Positions 7,889-17,076 of a DNA stretch of 64,000 bases are shown here, in pieces (the stretch's first letter is position 1; every line of letters begins with the position of its first letter). The stretch covers positions 1 through 64,000 of the forward strand of contig CAKSPD010000002.1 in the NCBI GenBank assembly GCA_934481385.1, given 5' to 3'. A model generated the notes under the pieces. That model searched no databases, was not told where the DNA came from, and saw only the letters and a program-made list of their open reading frames with translations. A program made the position numbers and the translations under genes. This stretch comes from an uncultured Oscillospiraceae bacterium. GTDB lineage: Bacteria > Bacillota > Clostridia > Oscillospirales > Ruminococcaceae.

Positions 7889-9016
7889 ATGAAACAATAT
7901 TTAAAACGTGCATGGGCTGAAATTTCGCTCCCTAACCTTGAATCAAATATTTCGCTTATAAAGAAATTAGCAGGAAATTCAGATATTATGGCTGTTGTAA
8001 AGGCTGATGCCTATGGTCATGGTGAGGGTGAAATCTGTCACTTTCTTGAAAAATCCGGCATAAAATATTTTGCCGTTTCAAATCTTGATGAGGCTTTGCA
8101 GGTAAGAGGATTCTGTCCTGAAAGCGAAATACTCATTTTAGGCTATACTCCCCCTGAATATGCCGGATACCTCGCTGAAAACAATATAATTCAGGGCGTA
8201 CTTTCAAAGGAATATGCACTTGAACTTGTAAAATATCACAAAGGTGTGAGATGCCATATAAAAATCGATACAGGTATGGGAAGAATAGGTCTGAAATATG
8301 ATACCCCGCAGGAATGTGCTGAAGAAATAAAAAATATAATCAATATAGACGGTCTTGAAGTTGAGGGAATTTATACTCATTTTGCTGTTGCTGATTCAGA
8401 TGATGAGGACAATATAAAATATACTGACAGACAGGAAAAATTTATCCTTGATACATATGATATTCTCAGAAAACAGAATATAAATCTCAGACATGTTCAT
8501 TTTATGAACAGTGCATCTCTCTGTTACAGAGCCAATCCTGCAAGTACTCTTGCAAGAGCCGGAATTATTATGTATGGTCTTTGTCCTAATTATCCTCTGC
8601 CGATTCCTGAAGGTTTCAAGCCTGTTATGTCACTTAAAGCTGTTGTATCCCATGTAAAAACCGTTAAAAAAGGCGACTGCATAAGCTACGGCAGAACTTT
8701 TGTTGCTGACCGTGAAATGAAAATTGCTACTGTCACAATAGGCTATGCTGACGGATATTCAAGACTTCTTTCTTCAAAGGCTGATGTTCTTCTCAACGGT
8801 AAAAGATGCCGTATAACAGGAAGAATATGTATGGACCAGCTTATGATTGATGTAACTGACAATGATGCCAAAGAGGGCGATATTGTAACACTTATCGGTA
8901 CTGACGGAAATGAAACGATTACTGCTGATGAACTTGCCTCATTATATAATACTATCGGATATGAAGTTGTATGCGGAATTTCAAAAAGAGTTCCAAGGGT
9001 TTATATTGAAAAATGA
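7889..9016 (+). CDS. alr: Alanine racemase
   Basis: A 375-residue fold-type III PLP enzyme that converts L-alanine to D-alanine for peptidoglycan. The PLP lysine is K38 in VVKADAYGHG. The catalytic tyrosine of the second active-site half is in TIGYADGYSR, and MYGLCPNYP lies in the linker. Length is normal for the family. The ATG follows AGAAAGG. The gene is in a two-gene operon: its TGA overlaps the ATG of the DUF4291 gene by four bases. Confidence 0.96.
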   Translation: MKQYLKRAWAEISLPNLESNISLIKKLAGNSDIMAVVKADAYGHGEGEICHFLEKSGIKYFAVSNLDEALQVRGFCPESEILILGYTPPEYAGYLAENNIIQGVLSKEYALELVKYHKGVRCHIKIDTGMGRIGLKYDTPQECAEEIKNIINIDGLEVEGIYTHFAVADSDDEDNIKYTDRQEKFILDTYDILRKQNINLRHVHFMNSASLCYRANPASTLARAGIIMYGLCPNYPLPIPEGFKPVMSLKAVVSHVKTVKKGDCISYGRTFVADREMKIATVTIGYADGYSRLLSSKADVLLNGKRCRITGRICMDQLMIDVTDNDAKEGDIVTLIGTDGNETITADELASLYNTIGYEVVCGISKRVPRVYIEK

Positions 9017-9594
9017 AATGCAGAAAAGAAATCTACGCTTACTATAACAGAGAACATATAAGAGTCTATCAGGCTTACAACAAACAGATTGCTGAACAGG
9101 CTGTATCTCTCCAGACTTTCGGGAATAATTTCAGCCTTAACAGAATGACGTGGATAAAACCGTCATTTTTATGGCTGATGTACCGTTCAAACTGGGGAAC
9201 AAAGAAAAATCAGGAATATATACTTGCTCTTGACATATATCGTGAAGCTTTTGACAGCCTGCTTGAAAGGGCTGTGCTTACTTCTCCTGAAGAACACAAT
9301 TCTGACAGCTGGGAAAAAGATTTCAAGGAAACTACTGTCTACTGTCAATGGGACAATGACCGCAGTATCAGCGGAAAGGCTCTGAACCGATATGCAATCC
9401 AGATTGGTATAAAATCAGATATTCTGAAAGATTTTATAAGCTCAGGTATATATAAAATCACTGATTTGACTCCCTCTGTGAAAAAATGGAATGAACAGCG
9501 AAAATCAGGAAAAACTGATTTGAAAAATTTTCCGGCAGAAAAAATCTATCCTGTAAACAATCAGGATATTCTGAAAAAACTTGATATGATATAA
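9013..9594 (+). CDS. DUF4291 family protein
   Basis: A 193-residue cytosolic protein. It has the features of DUF4291: REHIRVYQAYN near the start, MTWIKPSFLWLMYRSNWG in the first third, VYCQWDNDRS in the middle and a final ITDLTPSVKKW block. The family's reaction is unknown. The ATGA overlap with alr suggests the two proteins are made together, but I know of no functional link to cell-wall synthesis. No membrane segment or signal peptide is seen. Confidence 0.85.
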   Translation: MKCRKEIYAYYNREHIRVYQAYNKQIAEQAVSLQTFGNNFSLNRMTWIKPSFLWLMYRSNWGTKKNQEYILALDIYREAFDSLLERAVLTSPEEHNSDSWEKDFKETTVYCQWDNDRSISGKALNRYAIQIGIKSDILKDFISSGIYKITDLTPSVKKWNEQRKSGKTDLKNFPAEKIYPVNNQDILKKLDMI

Positions 9595-9596
9595 AA

Positions 9597-9637
9597 TAAA
9601 AAACAGCGGAATTTATAAAAAATTCTGCTGTTTTGCT
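9597..9637. terminator. Bidirectional terminator between DUF4291 and flippase genes
   Basis: 14-bp stem with one G-U pair, AAACAGCGGAATTT (9601-9614) with AAATTCTGCTGTTT (9620-9633), loop of 5. A and T runs flank both sides, suiting two convergent genes. Confidence 0.85.
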
Positions 9638-9640
9638 TTA

Positions 9641-11071
9641 TCAGTGCCTTTTAAGGAGTTTTTTCACTGTCATTATAATCGGCTGGAAGTTATAGGCTGT
9701 TGCAAATATCAGTCCGCACAAAAGATAGAATATCTTTAATTTTGGCTGTGCAATTATTGCATAGCTCATTACTAAGAGAACAAACATATTCAGTATAAAA
9801 TCAATATGATTAACCTTGAAATATATAATTCTTCTTGTATCGATTATTCTTAAAATATAGCATACAAGATAGCTTATAAGTGTTGCTATGGCTGCACCCT
9901 GTATTCCCATTTTCGGAATAAGAATCATATTCAACACAATATTCGCAACACATGCTGAAAGACTTGTCCACGCTGAATTTTTTGTATGACAGGTTGCTGT
10001 GTATATACTGCTTAAAAACTGATTGAGTGATATTAAGAGTACGGATATTGCAAGTATCGGGGTATATAAATATACATCTCCGTATTCGGAATAATTTCCG
10101 GAATCAACGAATATTGCTGTTATCGGTTTTACAAATGCTATAAGATATGCTGTTGCAATATAAAGCATTGCCTGATATGCATTATAGACTGTTTTATAGA
10201 AGTCGCTTTTATCCTCGGAATTATTTTCCGTTATGGCTGACATATTCCATGCCTGATAGAATATTGTTGAAACCATTAATATAAGATTTGGCACTTTTGA
10301 AGCATATCCGTATATTCCTGCTGCTGCTTCTCCGAGAACTGCTGTATCACTGTGCATATATCTTATAAAAAGACGGTCTGAAAATCCTGTTATAGTCCAC
10401 ATTATTGTTGTCGGTATTACAGGAAGTGCAAATTTCAGCATTATTTTTGTAAGTTCCGCATCAAAGCTCTTTATGTTCAGATACTTATAGGCTTTTCCTG
10501 CAAAAAACAGAAACAGTGCTGAAAGAGAATCAGAAAGTATGCTTGCAAGCATAAATCCTCTTACTCCCATATTGAGTGCAGATATAAATATTATATTGAA
10601 TATAAAAAGAGTAAGAGTTGTAAGGATTCCGTCAAATGAATACAGTTTCAGCATTTGCTTTGCTCTTATAAACTGTGAATTCAAATCCCTGAAAGCTGAT
10701 GCACATACATATAAAAGCAGTAAAAATAAATATCCGTCCATATAATTCAAAAATGATATTAACTTGAATAACGGCGATATTATAAAAAGTGATACAAGTC
10801 CTGCTGTGCATACTATAAATGAACCTGTATAAACCTGTTTTTTATCATATTCCTTATCGAGTCCGTAACGCATTGTTGCACTTGATATTGAAAGAGTAAA
10901 TATAGGAAGAAGAAAATTAAGCGTAATTTCCAGTAATTCCTTTGTACTGCTGTCTGCCGGACTTATATTGCTTGTATAAAGTCTTGTAAGAAACAGTACA
11001 AGTATCTTTGAACCAAAACTTCCTACGGCAAATATAATCGTATTCATCGCCAGACTTTTGTATTTATTCAT
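9641..11071 (-). CDS. Polysaccharide flippase (MOP/Wzx-type)
   Basis: A 476-residue membrane protein with about 12-14 hydrophobic helices and no signal peptide, typical of the oligosaccharide-flippase branch of the MOP superfamily. The start MNKYKSLAMNTIIFAVGSFGSKILVLFLTR fits the family. Such proteins move undecaprenyl-linked sugar repeats across the membrane. It could serve the GDP-D-rhamnose polysaccharide operon at 23-30 kb, which has no flippase of its own, but this is inference from the gene set. Single gene with its own promoter; AGGAG precedes the ATG. Confidence 0.85.
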   Translation of the reverse strand: MNKYKSLAMNTIIFAVGSFGSKILVLFLTRLYTSNISPADSSTKELLEITLNFLLPIFTLSISSATMRYGLDKEYDKKQVYTGSFIVCTAGLVSLFIISPLFKLISFLNYMDGYLFLLLLYVCASAFRDLNSQFIRAKQMLKLYSFDGILTTLTLFIFNIIFISALNMGVRGFMLASILSDSLSALFLFFAGKAYKYLNIKSFDAELTKIMLKFALPVIPTTIMWTITGFSDRLFIRYMHSDTAVLGEAAAGIYGYASKVPNLILMVSTIFYQAWNMSAITENNSEDKSDFYKTVYNAYQAMLYIATAYLIAFVKPITAIFVDSGNYSEYGDVYLYTPILAISVLLISLNQFLSSIYTATCHTKNSAWTSLSACVANIVLNMILIPKMGIQGAAIATLISYLVCYILRIIDTRRIIYFKVNHIDFILNMFVLLVMSYAIIAQPKLKIFYLLCGLIFATAYNFQPIIMTVKKLLKRH

Positions 11072-11103
11072 AGATTCACACTCCTGAATTTTATTATTTA
11101 CAT

Positions 11104-11132
11104 ATTATAGCATATTTTTTCATTTTTGTCAC
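11104..11132 (-). promoter_or_regulatory. Promoter of the flippase gene
   Basis: Minus-strand GTGACA (11127-11132), 17 bp, TATAAT (11104-11109) preceded by TGC (extended -10). Confidence 0.7.
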
Positions 11133-11145
11133 TACTATTTGAAAT

Positions 11146-11177
11146 TAAAAATGCGGAACAGTCTGAAACTGTTCCGC
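11146..11177 (-). terminator. Terminator of feoB
   Basis: Perfect 10-bp stem, GCGGAACAGT (11153-11162) with ACTGTTCCGC (11168-11177), followed on the minus strand by ATTTTTAATTT. Confidence 0.88.
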
Positions 11178-11184
11178 TGTATTT

Positions 11185-13197
11185 TTATATAAAAATATGA
11201 AATACAAAATTAACTGCACTGCAAAGAATTATTCCGACTGCAACGGGAAGAATAAACGCAATTGCCGTCCATTTTATACTGCCTGTTTCCTTTTTTATTG
11301 TAAGACAGGTTGTTGAACACGGAAAATGAAAAAGAATAAATATAAGCATACAGACTGCTGTTGATATATCCCAGCCGTTATTTATAAATAATTCCCTGAG
11401 TTCATTCAAATCTGAAAGTTCAAGTATTGAACCCTCTGAAAGATATGTCATTATGATTATCGGAATTACTATTTCATTGGCAGGAAATCCAAGTATGAAT
11501 GCAAGAAGTATTGTTCCATCAAGTCCCATAAAATTTCCAAATGGCTGAAGAAATTCAGAAAAACGGTTTAAAAGTGATATTCCGTTTATATCAGTATTCG
11601 CAAGTATCCATATTATAAGACCGCTCGGAACTGCTACTATACATGCTCTGCCAAGTACAAATATTGTTCTGTCAAGTATTGAGCGGATTATTACTTTTGA
11701 AAACTGCGGTTTTCGGTATGGAGGAAGTTCAAGCGTAAATGATGAAGGTATGCCCTTCAGTATTGTCATTGAAAGAAGTTTTGATATAATAAGCGTCATT
11801 GCTATTCCTGAAAGTATTGTAAGAAGAAGTATTCCTGATGACAGAAAAGATGAAAACGTACTTTCTGATGTTATCAGAAACATACTTATTATTGCTATAA
11901 CAGCCGGAAATCTGCCGTTGCAGGGTACAAAATTATTTGTAAGTATTGCTATGAGCCTTTCTCTCGGTGAATCTATTATTCTGCAACCTGTAACTCCGAC
12001 AGCATTGCACCCGAATCCCATACACATTGTAAGGCTCTGTTTTCCGCAGGCATTTGCACATTTAAAACATCTGTCAAGATTGAACGCAACTCTTGGTAAA
12101 TACCCGAAATCTTCAAGAAGTGTGAACAACGGAAAAAATATTGCCATAGGCGGTAACATTACTGATACTACCCACGCAAGAACTTTATATATTCCCTGTA
12201 TAAGCACTCCTTCAACCCATTCGGGAGCATTTGTACTTAAAATAAGCTCAGATAATTTATCACCTATTCCGAAAAGAAATCCTGAAAGTATTTCAGACGG
12301 AACATTTGCACCTTCTATTGTTATCCACAGAATCAATCCGAGCATAAGTATCATTAATGGTATTCCGAAACGTCTGCCTGTTATTATATCATCAATTATT
12401 CTGTCACGCTTGTATGCTTTGTTTCCTGTTTCAACACATTCCCCCGCTATTTCTTCCGCCTTTCTTATAACTGATGCTGTTACGCTGTCGGAAATATCTT
12501 CCGGATATTCAGTTCTTAAAAGCTCTGTATTCTCATATTCTTCTATTCTATGTATTGTTTTTTCATCATTTTCAAGAATTTTAAGTGCCGTAAATCTTAA
12601 AGGAAGTTTTTTTATCTTTTCTGATATTTCCGGAACTATCTTTTCAATGGCATTTTCAATATCTTCATCATATAATATCTTTATCGGTTCGGGAGATTTT
12701 TCAGACAGCACCATATCATAAAGCCTTCCGCACATTTCGGAAATACCATTTCCTGTTCTTGCTGTTATACGGCAGACCGGAACTTTTAAAATATCTTCAA
12801 GTCTTTCAGTATCAATTTTTATTCCCTTTGATTCCGCCTCATCAATCAGATTTATACATACAAGCGTTTTGGGGCATACTTCTATTGTCTGCAATACAAG
12901 ATTTAAATTTCTTTCAAGACATGTTGCATCACATACCACAATTGAAGCATCAGTATTTCCGAAACATATAAAATCCCTTGCACACTCCTCCTCTGCTGAA
13001 ACTGCTCTCAATGAATATGTACCCGGAACATCTTCAAGTATAAATTTATGTCCCTGATATTCAAATTCCCCTGTGGCATTTGATACGGTTTTTCCAGCCC
13101 AGTTTCCTGTATGCTGATTCATTCCCGTAAGTGCATTGAAAAGTGTTGATTTGCCTACATTCGGATTTCCTGCAAGAGATATGACGCTCTTTTTCAT
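11185..13197 (-). CDS. feoB: Ferrous iron transporter FeoB
   Basis: A 670-residue GTP-gated Fe(II) transporter. The N-terminal G domain has G1 GNPNVGKST, G3 DVPGTYSL and G4 NLID. A helical linker follows. The C-terminal half has repeated membrane helices with two gate regions (PCNGRFP and FPCSTTC) carrying Cys residues. The open frame reaches 13227, but the ATG at 13197 (MKKSVISLAGNPN) is preferred: AAAAGGAG lies before it and G1 then falls at the usual place. No feoA is adjacent. It may be induced by low iron, but no Fur box was identified. Confidence 0.95.
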   Translation of the reverse strand: MKKSVISLAGNPNVGKSTLFNALTGMNQHTGNWAGKTVSNATGEFEYQGHKFILEDVPGTYSLRAVSAEEECARDFICFGNTDASIVVCDATCLERNLNLVLQTIEVCPKTLVCINLIDEAESKGIKIDTERLEDILKVPVCRITARTGNGISEMCGRLYDMVLSEKSPEPIKILYDEDIENAIEKIVPEISEKIKKLPLRFTALKILENDEKTIHRIEEYENTELLRTEYPEDISDSVTASVIRKAEEIAGECVETGNKAYKRDRIIDDIITGRRFGIPLMILMLGLILWITIEGANVPSEILSGFLFGIGDKLSELILSTNAPEWVEGVLIQGIYKVLAWVVSVMLPPMAIFFPLFTLLEDFGYLPRVAFNLDRCFKCANACGKQSLTMCMGFGCNAVGVTGCRIIDSPRERLIAILTNNFVPCNGRFPAVIAIISMFLITSESTFSSFLSSGILLLTILSGIAMTLIISKLLSMTILKGIPSSFTLELPPYRKPQFSKVIIRSILDRTIFVLGRACIVAVPSGLIIWILANTDINGISLLNRFSEFLQPFGNFMGLDGTILLAFILGFPANEIVIPIIIMTYLSEGSILELSDLNELRELFINNGWDISTAVCMLIFILFHFPCSTTCLTIKKETGSIKWTAIAFILPVAVGIILCSAVNFVFHIFI

Positions 13198-13333
13198 TAT
13201 AATCTCACTCCTTTTAAATTTAATCATTATAATTCTATGCTTATTAATACTGTTATTGAATTATAGATACTGTTGAAAAATTATTGATATAAAATTATGT
13301 TTTTGTGCAATAGGCTGAATTTTAATAAAACTC

Positions 13334-13362
13334 TTGACTTTTGTATATAATAGTGCTAAATT
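13334..13362 (+). promoter_or_regulatory. Promoter of the hrcA heat-shock operon
   Basis: TTGACT (13334-13339), 17 bp, TAAATT (13357-13362). The CIRCE operator starts five bases downstream, at about the transcription start, as is usual for HrcA control. Confidence 0.7.
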
Positions 13363-13366
13363 ATAA

Positions 13367-13393
13367 TTAGCACTCAGGGGCAGAGAGTGCTAA
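13367..13393 (+). promoter_or_regulatory. CIRCE operator (HrcA binding site)
   Basis: Perfect TTAGCACTC (13367-13375), 9 bases, GAGTGCTAA (13385-13393), identical to the CIRCE consensus. HrcA bound here would block transcription of hrcA-grpE-dnaK-dnaJ until heat or misfolded protein draws GroE away. A half-site-like TAGTGCTAA also lies just upstream at 13351. Confidence 0.97.
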
Positions 13394-13415
13394 AAGATTG
13401 AAAGGGTGTAAAATC

Positions 13416-14447
13416 GTGGACGAAAGAAAACTAAAAGTCTTAGCTGCCGTTGTTGATGAGTATATCAGAACCGGTGAACCTGTCGGTTCAAAAGCTATTT
13501 CCGGTATACTTGATATAAAAGTTTCTTCCGCCACTATCAGAAATGATATGGCTGGGCTTGAACAGCTCGGTTATCTCGAACAGCCTCATACTTCTGCCGG
13601 AAGAATTCCTACTTTTTCAGGTTACCGGCTCTATATTGAAAAGTTCGTTGACCCTGTCAGACTCCCCGAAGAAGAACGCTCAAGACTCGACAATATGCTA
13701 AAGGAAAACAATGCTTTTACTGAAGATGCCATTATACAGAATGCTGTTACTGCTCTTGCAGAACTTACAAACTGTACTGCTGTGGCTTCAAATTCAGCTC
13801 CTAAATTTTCGGTTATTTCAAAAGTTGAAGTAATTCCTACCGGAAAAAGAATGTATGTCATTCTCCTTATTACTTCAGGCGGTAACATAAAAAATAAAAC
13901 ATGCCGTCTTGAATTTGACCTGAGTCATGAACAGCTTGATTTCTTCTCACATTATGTTCAGGAAAATCTTCAGGGCGTTTCCATTGAGGAAATTTCTGAA
14001 GAAACATTTGAAAAAATGGTTACGGCTCTCGGTGCTTATATGGTTATACTTTCACCCCTTGTGAAAAGCATATACGAACTTTCAGCTGACCTCAAACAAA
14101 AATCCGTAACTTTCAGCGGTGAGGAAAACCTATTTTATTCCAATGACCTCGATAAAACCGAAATCGTCAGATTTATTGAACATAAAAATGAACTTGCAAA
14201 TATGCTTGATGATACATTCAATGGTATTCAGGTTAAATTCGGTCAGGAAAATAACGATTTTATAATCGGAAATTCAAGCCTGATTGTTTCAAAGTATAAA
14301 AAAGGTTCAAAAACTGCCGGCTCTCTGGGAATTATAGGTCCGATGAGAATTGATTATGCCAGAATTATTCCTTATGTGGAATATTTTACAGAAAAACTTA
14401 CCCTCCTTATGTCTGATAATTCATCAGAAAATGAGGAAAACAAATAG
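13416..14447 (+). CDS. hrcA: Heat-inducible transcription repressor HrcA
   Basis: A 343-residue repressor with an N-terminal winged helix (RKLKVLAAVVDEYIRTGEPVG and SSATIRNDMAGLEQLGYLEQPHTSAGRIPT) and a C-terminal HrcA core. The first possible start is TTG at 13398. GTG at 13416 (VDERKLKVL) is preferred because AAAGGGTG lies seven bases upstream and the protein then begins like known HrcA. It is the first gene of the operon and represses itself through the CIRCE site. Confidence 0.95.
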   Translation: MDERKLKVLAAVVDEYIRTGEPVGSKAISGILDIKVSSATIRNDMAGLEQLGYLEQPHTSAGRIPTFSGYRLYIEKFVDPVRLPEEERSRLDNMLKENNAFTEDAIIQNAVTALAELTNCTAVASNSAPKFSVISKVEVIPTGKRMYVILLITSGGNIKNKTCRLEFDLSHEQLDFFSHYVQENLQGVSIEEISEETFEKMVTALGAYMVILSPLVKSIYELSADLKQKSVTFSGEENLFYSNDLDKTEIVRFIEHKNELANMLDDTFNGIQVKFGQENNDFIIGNSSLIVSKYKKGSKTAGSLGIIGPMRIDYARIIPYVEYFTEKLTLLMSDNSSENEENK

Positions 14448-14463
14448 AAAGGAGTCTGAAAAA

Positions 14464-15012
14464 ATGGAAGAAAACGAAAAGAATCCCGAAATTCAGGAGG
14501 AAACCACTGAAGTTCCTGCTGAAGAAAATAATACAGACCAGAATGACAATTCAAACGAGTGTGATGAAAAATCAGAAAAAATTTCTGAACTTGAAGCAAA
14601 GCTTAATGACTCTGAAGACAAATATCTAAGGCTCTTTGCTGAATATGACAACTTCCGCAAGAGAACTTCAAAGGAAAAAACCGAAACATTCGGAAATGCT
14701 ACTGCAAAATGTATTGAAAATATTCTGCCGGTTATGGACAGCTTTGAACGTGCAATTATTGCTGAATGTTCTGATGAAGCATATAAAAACGGCATGAATA
14801 TGATTTTCAATCAGTTCAAATCAATTCTTGATAAACTCGATGTAAAGGAAGTTCCCGCACTCGGTGAGGACTTCAATCCGAATCTCCACAACGCTGTTAC
14901 CAAAGTTGACAGTGAGGATTTTGAATCAGGAAAAATATGTCAGGTTTATCAGAAAGGCTATAAAATCGGTGACAGACTTATACGTCCTGCTATGGTCGTT
15001 GTTGCTAACTGA
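14464..15012 (+). CDS. grpE: Nucleotide exchange factor GrpE
   Basis: A 182-residue GrpE. A Glu/Asp/Asn-rich disordered start (residues 1-45) is followed by a long coiled coil and then the beta domain (NPNLHNAVTKVDSEDFESG, ICQVYQKGYKIGDRLIRPAMVVV). It releases ADP from DnaK. ATG at 14464 is chosen because AAAGGAG precedes it. The open frame itself runs further upstream, out of frame with hrcA. The gap from hrcA is 16 bases, so the genes are co-transcribed. Confidence 0.95.
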   Translation: MEENEKNPEIQEETTEVPAEENNTDQNDNSNECDEKSEKISELEAKLNDSEDKYLRLFAEYDNFRKRTSKEKTETFGNATAKCIENILPVMDSFERAIIAECSDEAYKNGMNMIFNQFKSILDKLDVKEVPALGEDFNPNLHNAVTKVDSEDFESGKICQVYQKGYKIGDRLIRPAMVVVAN

Positions 15013-15083
15013 TTTTATACTATATAATTATTAAAAGATATTTAGCATTTTAAAATGCTTATATACAGAAAGGAAGATTTTTT

Positions 15084-16943
15084 ATGGGAAAGATTATTGG
15101 TATTGACCTTGGTACTACAAACTCATGCGTAGCTGTTATGGAGGGCGGTAACGCTGTTGTTATCCCTAACTCAGAAGGTGCAAGAACTACTCCTTCAGTC
15201 GTTGCTTTCACTAACACAGGCGAAAGACTTGTTGGTCAGATTGCTAAAAGACAGGCGGTAACTAACCATGAAAAGACAATATCTTCAATAAAAAGACATA
15301 TGGGTTCTGATTACAAGGTAGATATTGACGGAAAGAAATATACTCCTCAGGAAATTTCAGCTATGATTCTCCAGAAGCTCAAAACTGATGCTGAAGCTTA
15401 TCTCGGCGAACCTGTTACTGAGGCTGTTATAACTGTTCCTGCATACTTTACAGACTCACAAAGACAGGCTACTAAAGATGCCGGTCAGATTGCCGGTCTT
15501 ACTGTAAAGAGAATTATCAATGAACCTACTGCTGCTGCTCTTTCTTACGGTATCGATAAGGAAGAAGAACAGACTATTATGGTTTATGACCTCGGCGGCG
15601 GTACATTCGATGTATCTATTATCGAAATGGGTGAAGATGTTCAGCAGGTTCTTGCTACTGCCGGTAATAACCACCTCGGCGGTGATGACTTCGACCAGAG
15701 AATTATTGACTGGATGGTTGCTGAATTCAAGAAGGCTGAAGGCATTGACCTCTCAACAGACAAGAGTGCTATGCAAAGACTTAAAAATGATGCTGAAAAA
15801 GCTAAGATTGAACTTTCTGCAACTACAACAACAAATATAAACATTCCTTTCATTACTGTTGATTCAACAGGCAGTCCTAAACACCTTGACCTTAACCTCT
15901 CAAGAGCTAAGTTCAATGAACTTACTGCTGACCTCGTTGAAGCTACTATGGGCCCTGTAAGTCAGGCTCTTAAAGACAGCGGTCTTAAAGTTTCAGAACT
16001 CAGCAAAGTTCTTATGGTTGGCGGTTCTTCAAGAATCCCTGCTGTTCAGGAAGCTGTTAAGGAACTTATCGGCAAAGAACCGTTCAAGGGCATCAACCCT
16101 GATGAATGTGTTGCTCTCGGTGCTGCTTATCAGGGCGGTGTTATCGGCGGTGACGTTAAAAATGGTCTTCTCCTCCTTGATGTTACTCCGCTTTCACTCG
16201 GTATCGAAACAGCAGGCGGTATCTGCACAAGAATGATTGAAAGAAACAGCACAATTCCTACTAAGAAATCACAGATTTTCTCAACATATGCTGATAATCA
16301 GGAAGCTGTTGACATCAATGTTCTTCAGGGTGAACGTGAATTTGCTAAGGATAACAAGCTCCTCGGTACATTCAGACTTGACGGAATTGCTCCTGCTCCA
16401 AGAGGTATCCCTCAGATTGAAGTTACTTTCGATATTGATAAGGACGGTATCGTTCACGTTTCCGCTAAGGATAAAGGCACAGGAAAGGAACAGAATATCT
16501 CAATTACTGCTTCTACAAATATGTCCAAGGAAGATATTGACAAGGCTGTAAAGGAAGCTGAACAGTACGCTGAAACTGATAAGAAACGCCGTGAAGAAGT
16601 AGACGCTAAGAATAATGCTGAAAACCTCGTTTTCCAGTGTGAAAAGGCTCTCACAGACTTCGGCGATAAGGTAAGCGAATCTGATAAAGCTCCTATTCAG
16701 ACAAAGATTGATGAACTCAAAAATGCCCTCAAGGACAACAACCCTGATGCAATAAAGACTAAGGCTGATGAACTTCAGAAAGCTTTCTATGAACTTTCAT
16801 CTAAGGTTTATTCACAGGCTAACCCGAACGGTGCAGGCGTTGACCCTTCACAGTTCACAGGCGGTAATACTTCATCATCAAACAACAGCAATGATGATAA
16901 TAATGACGGTGATGTTATTGACGCTGACTTCACTGAAGAATAA
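15084..16943 (+). CDS. dnaK: Chaperone protein DnaK (Hsp70)
   Basis: A 619-residue Hsp70. The ATPase domain starts with [18 protein letters not shown] and contains [31 protein letters not shown] and [11 protein letters not shown]. The substrate domain starts near [14 protein letters not shown], and the helical lid ends in an Asn/Asp-rich tail [12 protein letters not shown]. It works with DnaJ and GrpE in folding. AGAAAGGAAG precedes the ATG. Codons here are more GC-rich at wobble positions than in neighbours, consistent with high expression. Confidence 0.98.
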   Translation: MGKIIGIDLGTTNSCVAVMEGGNAVVIPNSEGARTTPSVVAFTNTGERLVGQIAKRQAVTNHEKTISSIKRHMGSDYKVDIDGKKYTPQEISAMILQKLKTDAEAYLGEPVTEAVITVPAYFTDSQRQATKDAGQIAGLTVKRIINEPTAAALSYGIDKEEEQTIMVYDLGGGTFDVSIIEMGEDVQQVLATAGNNHLGGDDFDQRIIDWMVAEFKKAEGIDLSTDKSAMQRLKNDAEKAKIELSATTTTNINIPFITVDSTGSPKHLDLNLSRAKFNELTADLVEATMGPVSQALKDSGLKVSELSKVLMVGGSSRIPAVQEAVKELIGKEPFKGINPDECVALGAAYQGGVIGGDVKNGLLLLDVTPLSLGIETAGGICTRMIERNSTIPTKKSQIFSTYADNQEAVDINVLQGEREFAKDNKLLGTFRLDGIAPAPRGIPQIEVTFDIDKDGIVHVSAKDKGTGKEQNISITASTNMSKEDIDKAVKEAEQYAETDKKRREEVDAKNNAENLVFQCEKALTDFGDKVSESDKAPIQTKIDELKNALKDNNPDAIKTKADELQKAFYELSSKVYSQANPNGAGVDPSQFTGGNTSSSNNSNDDNNDGDVIDADFTEE

Positions 16944-16972
16944 TTTATAAAATCAAAAATATGCAACCTGAC

Positions 16973-17058
16973 GGGCGGAATTTCACTTCTGCCCTAAAGG
17001 TCTATATAGGGATATTTAAAAAAATGAGAAAAATCCGGCATTTCTGCATAACTGCCGG
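16973..17058 (+). other. Two hairpins between dnaK and dnaJ
   Basis: GGGCGGAA with TTCTGCCC (16973-16994) and CCGGCA with TGCCGG (17035-17058). Neither is followed by a T run, so full termination is unlikely. They may stabilise the upstream dnaK message or lower dnaJ expression after processing. This is inference from structure only. Confidence 0.5.
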
Positions 17059-17076
17059 CTGTAAAGGAGCTTTTAT

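Noticed and set aside
11750..12721. Long 323-codon plus-strand open frame inside feoB
   Set aside because: It is antisense to a clear FeoB frame, has no RBS or domain pattern, and the peptide is Ser/Ile-rich low-complexity, as expected of a shadow frame.
15044..15059. Palindrome AGCATTTTAAAATGCT before dnaK as a regulatory site
   Set aside because: Short AT-rich palindrome with no similarity to CIRCE or other known operator; likely chance, possibly a weak mRNA stem.
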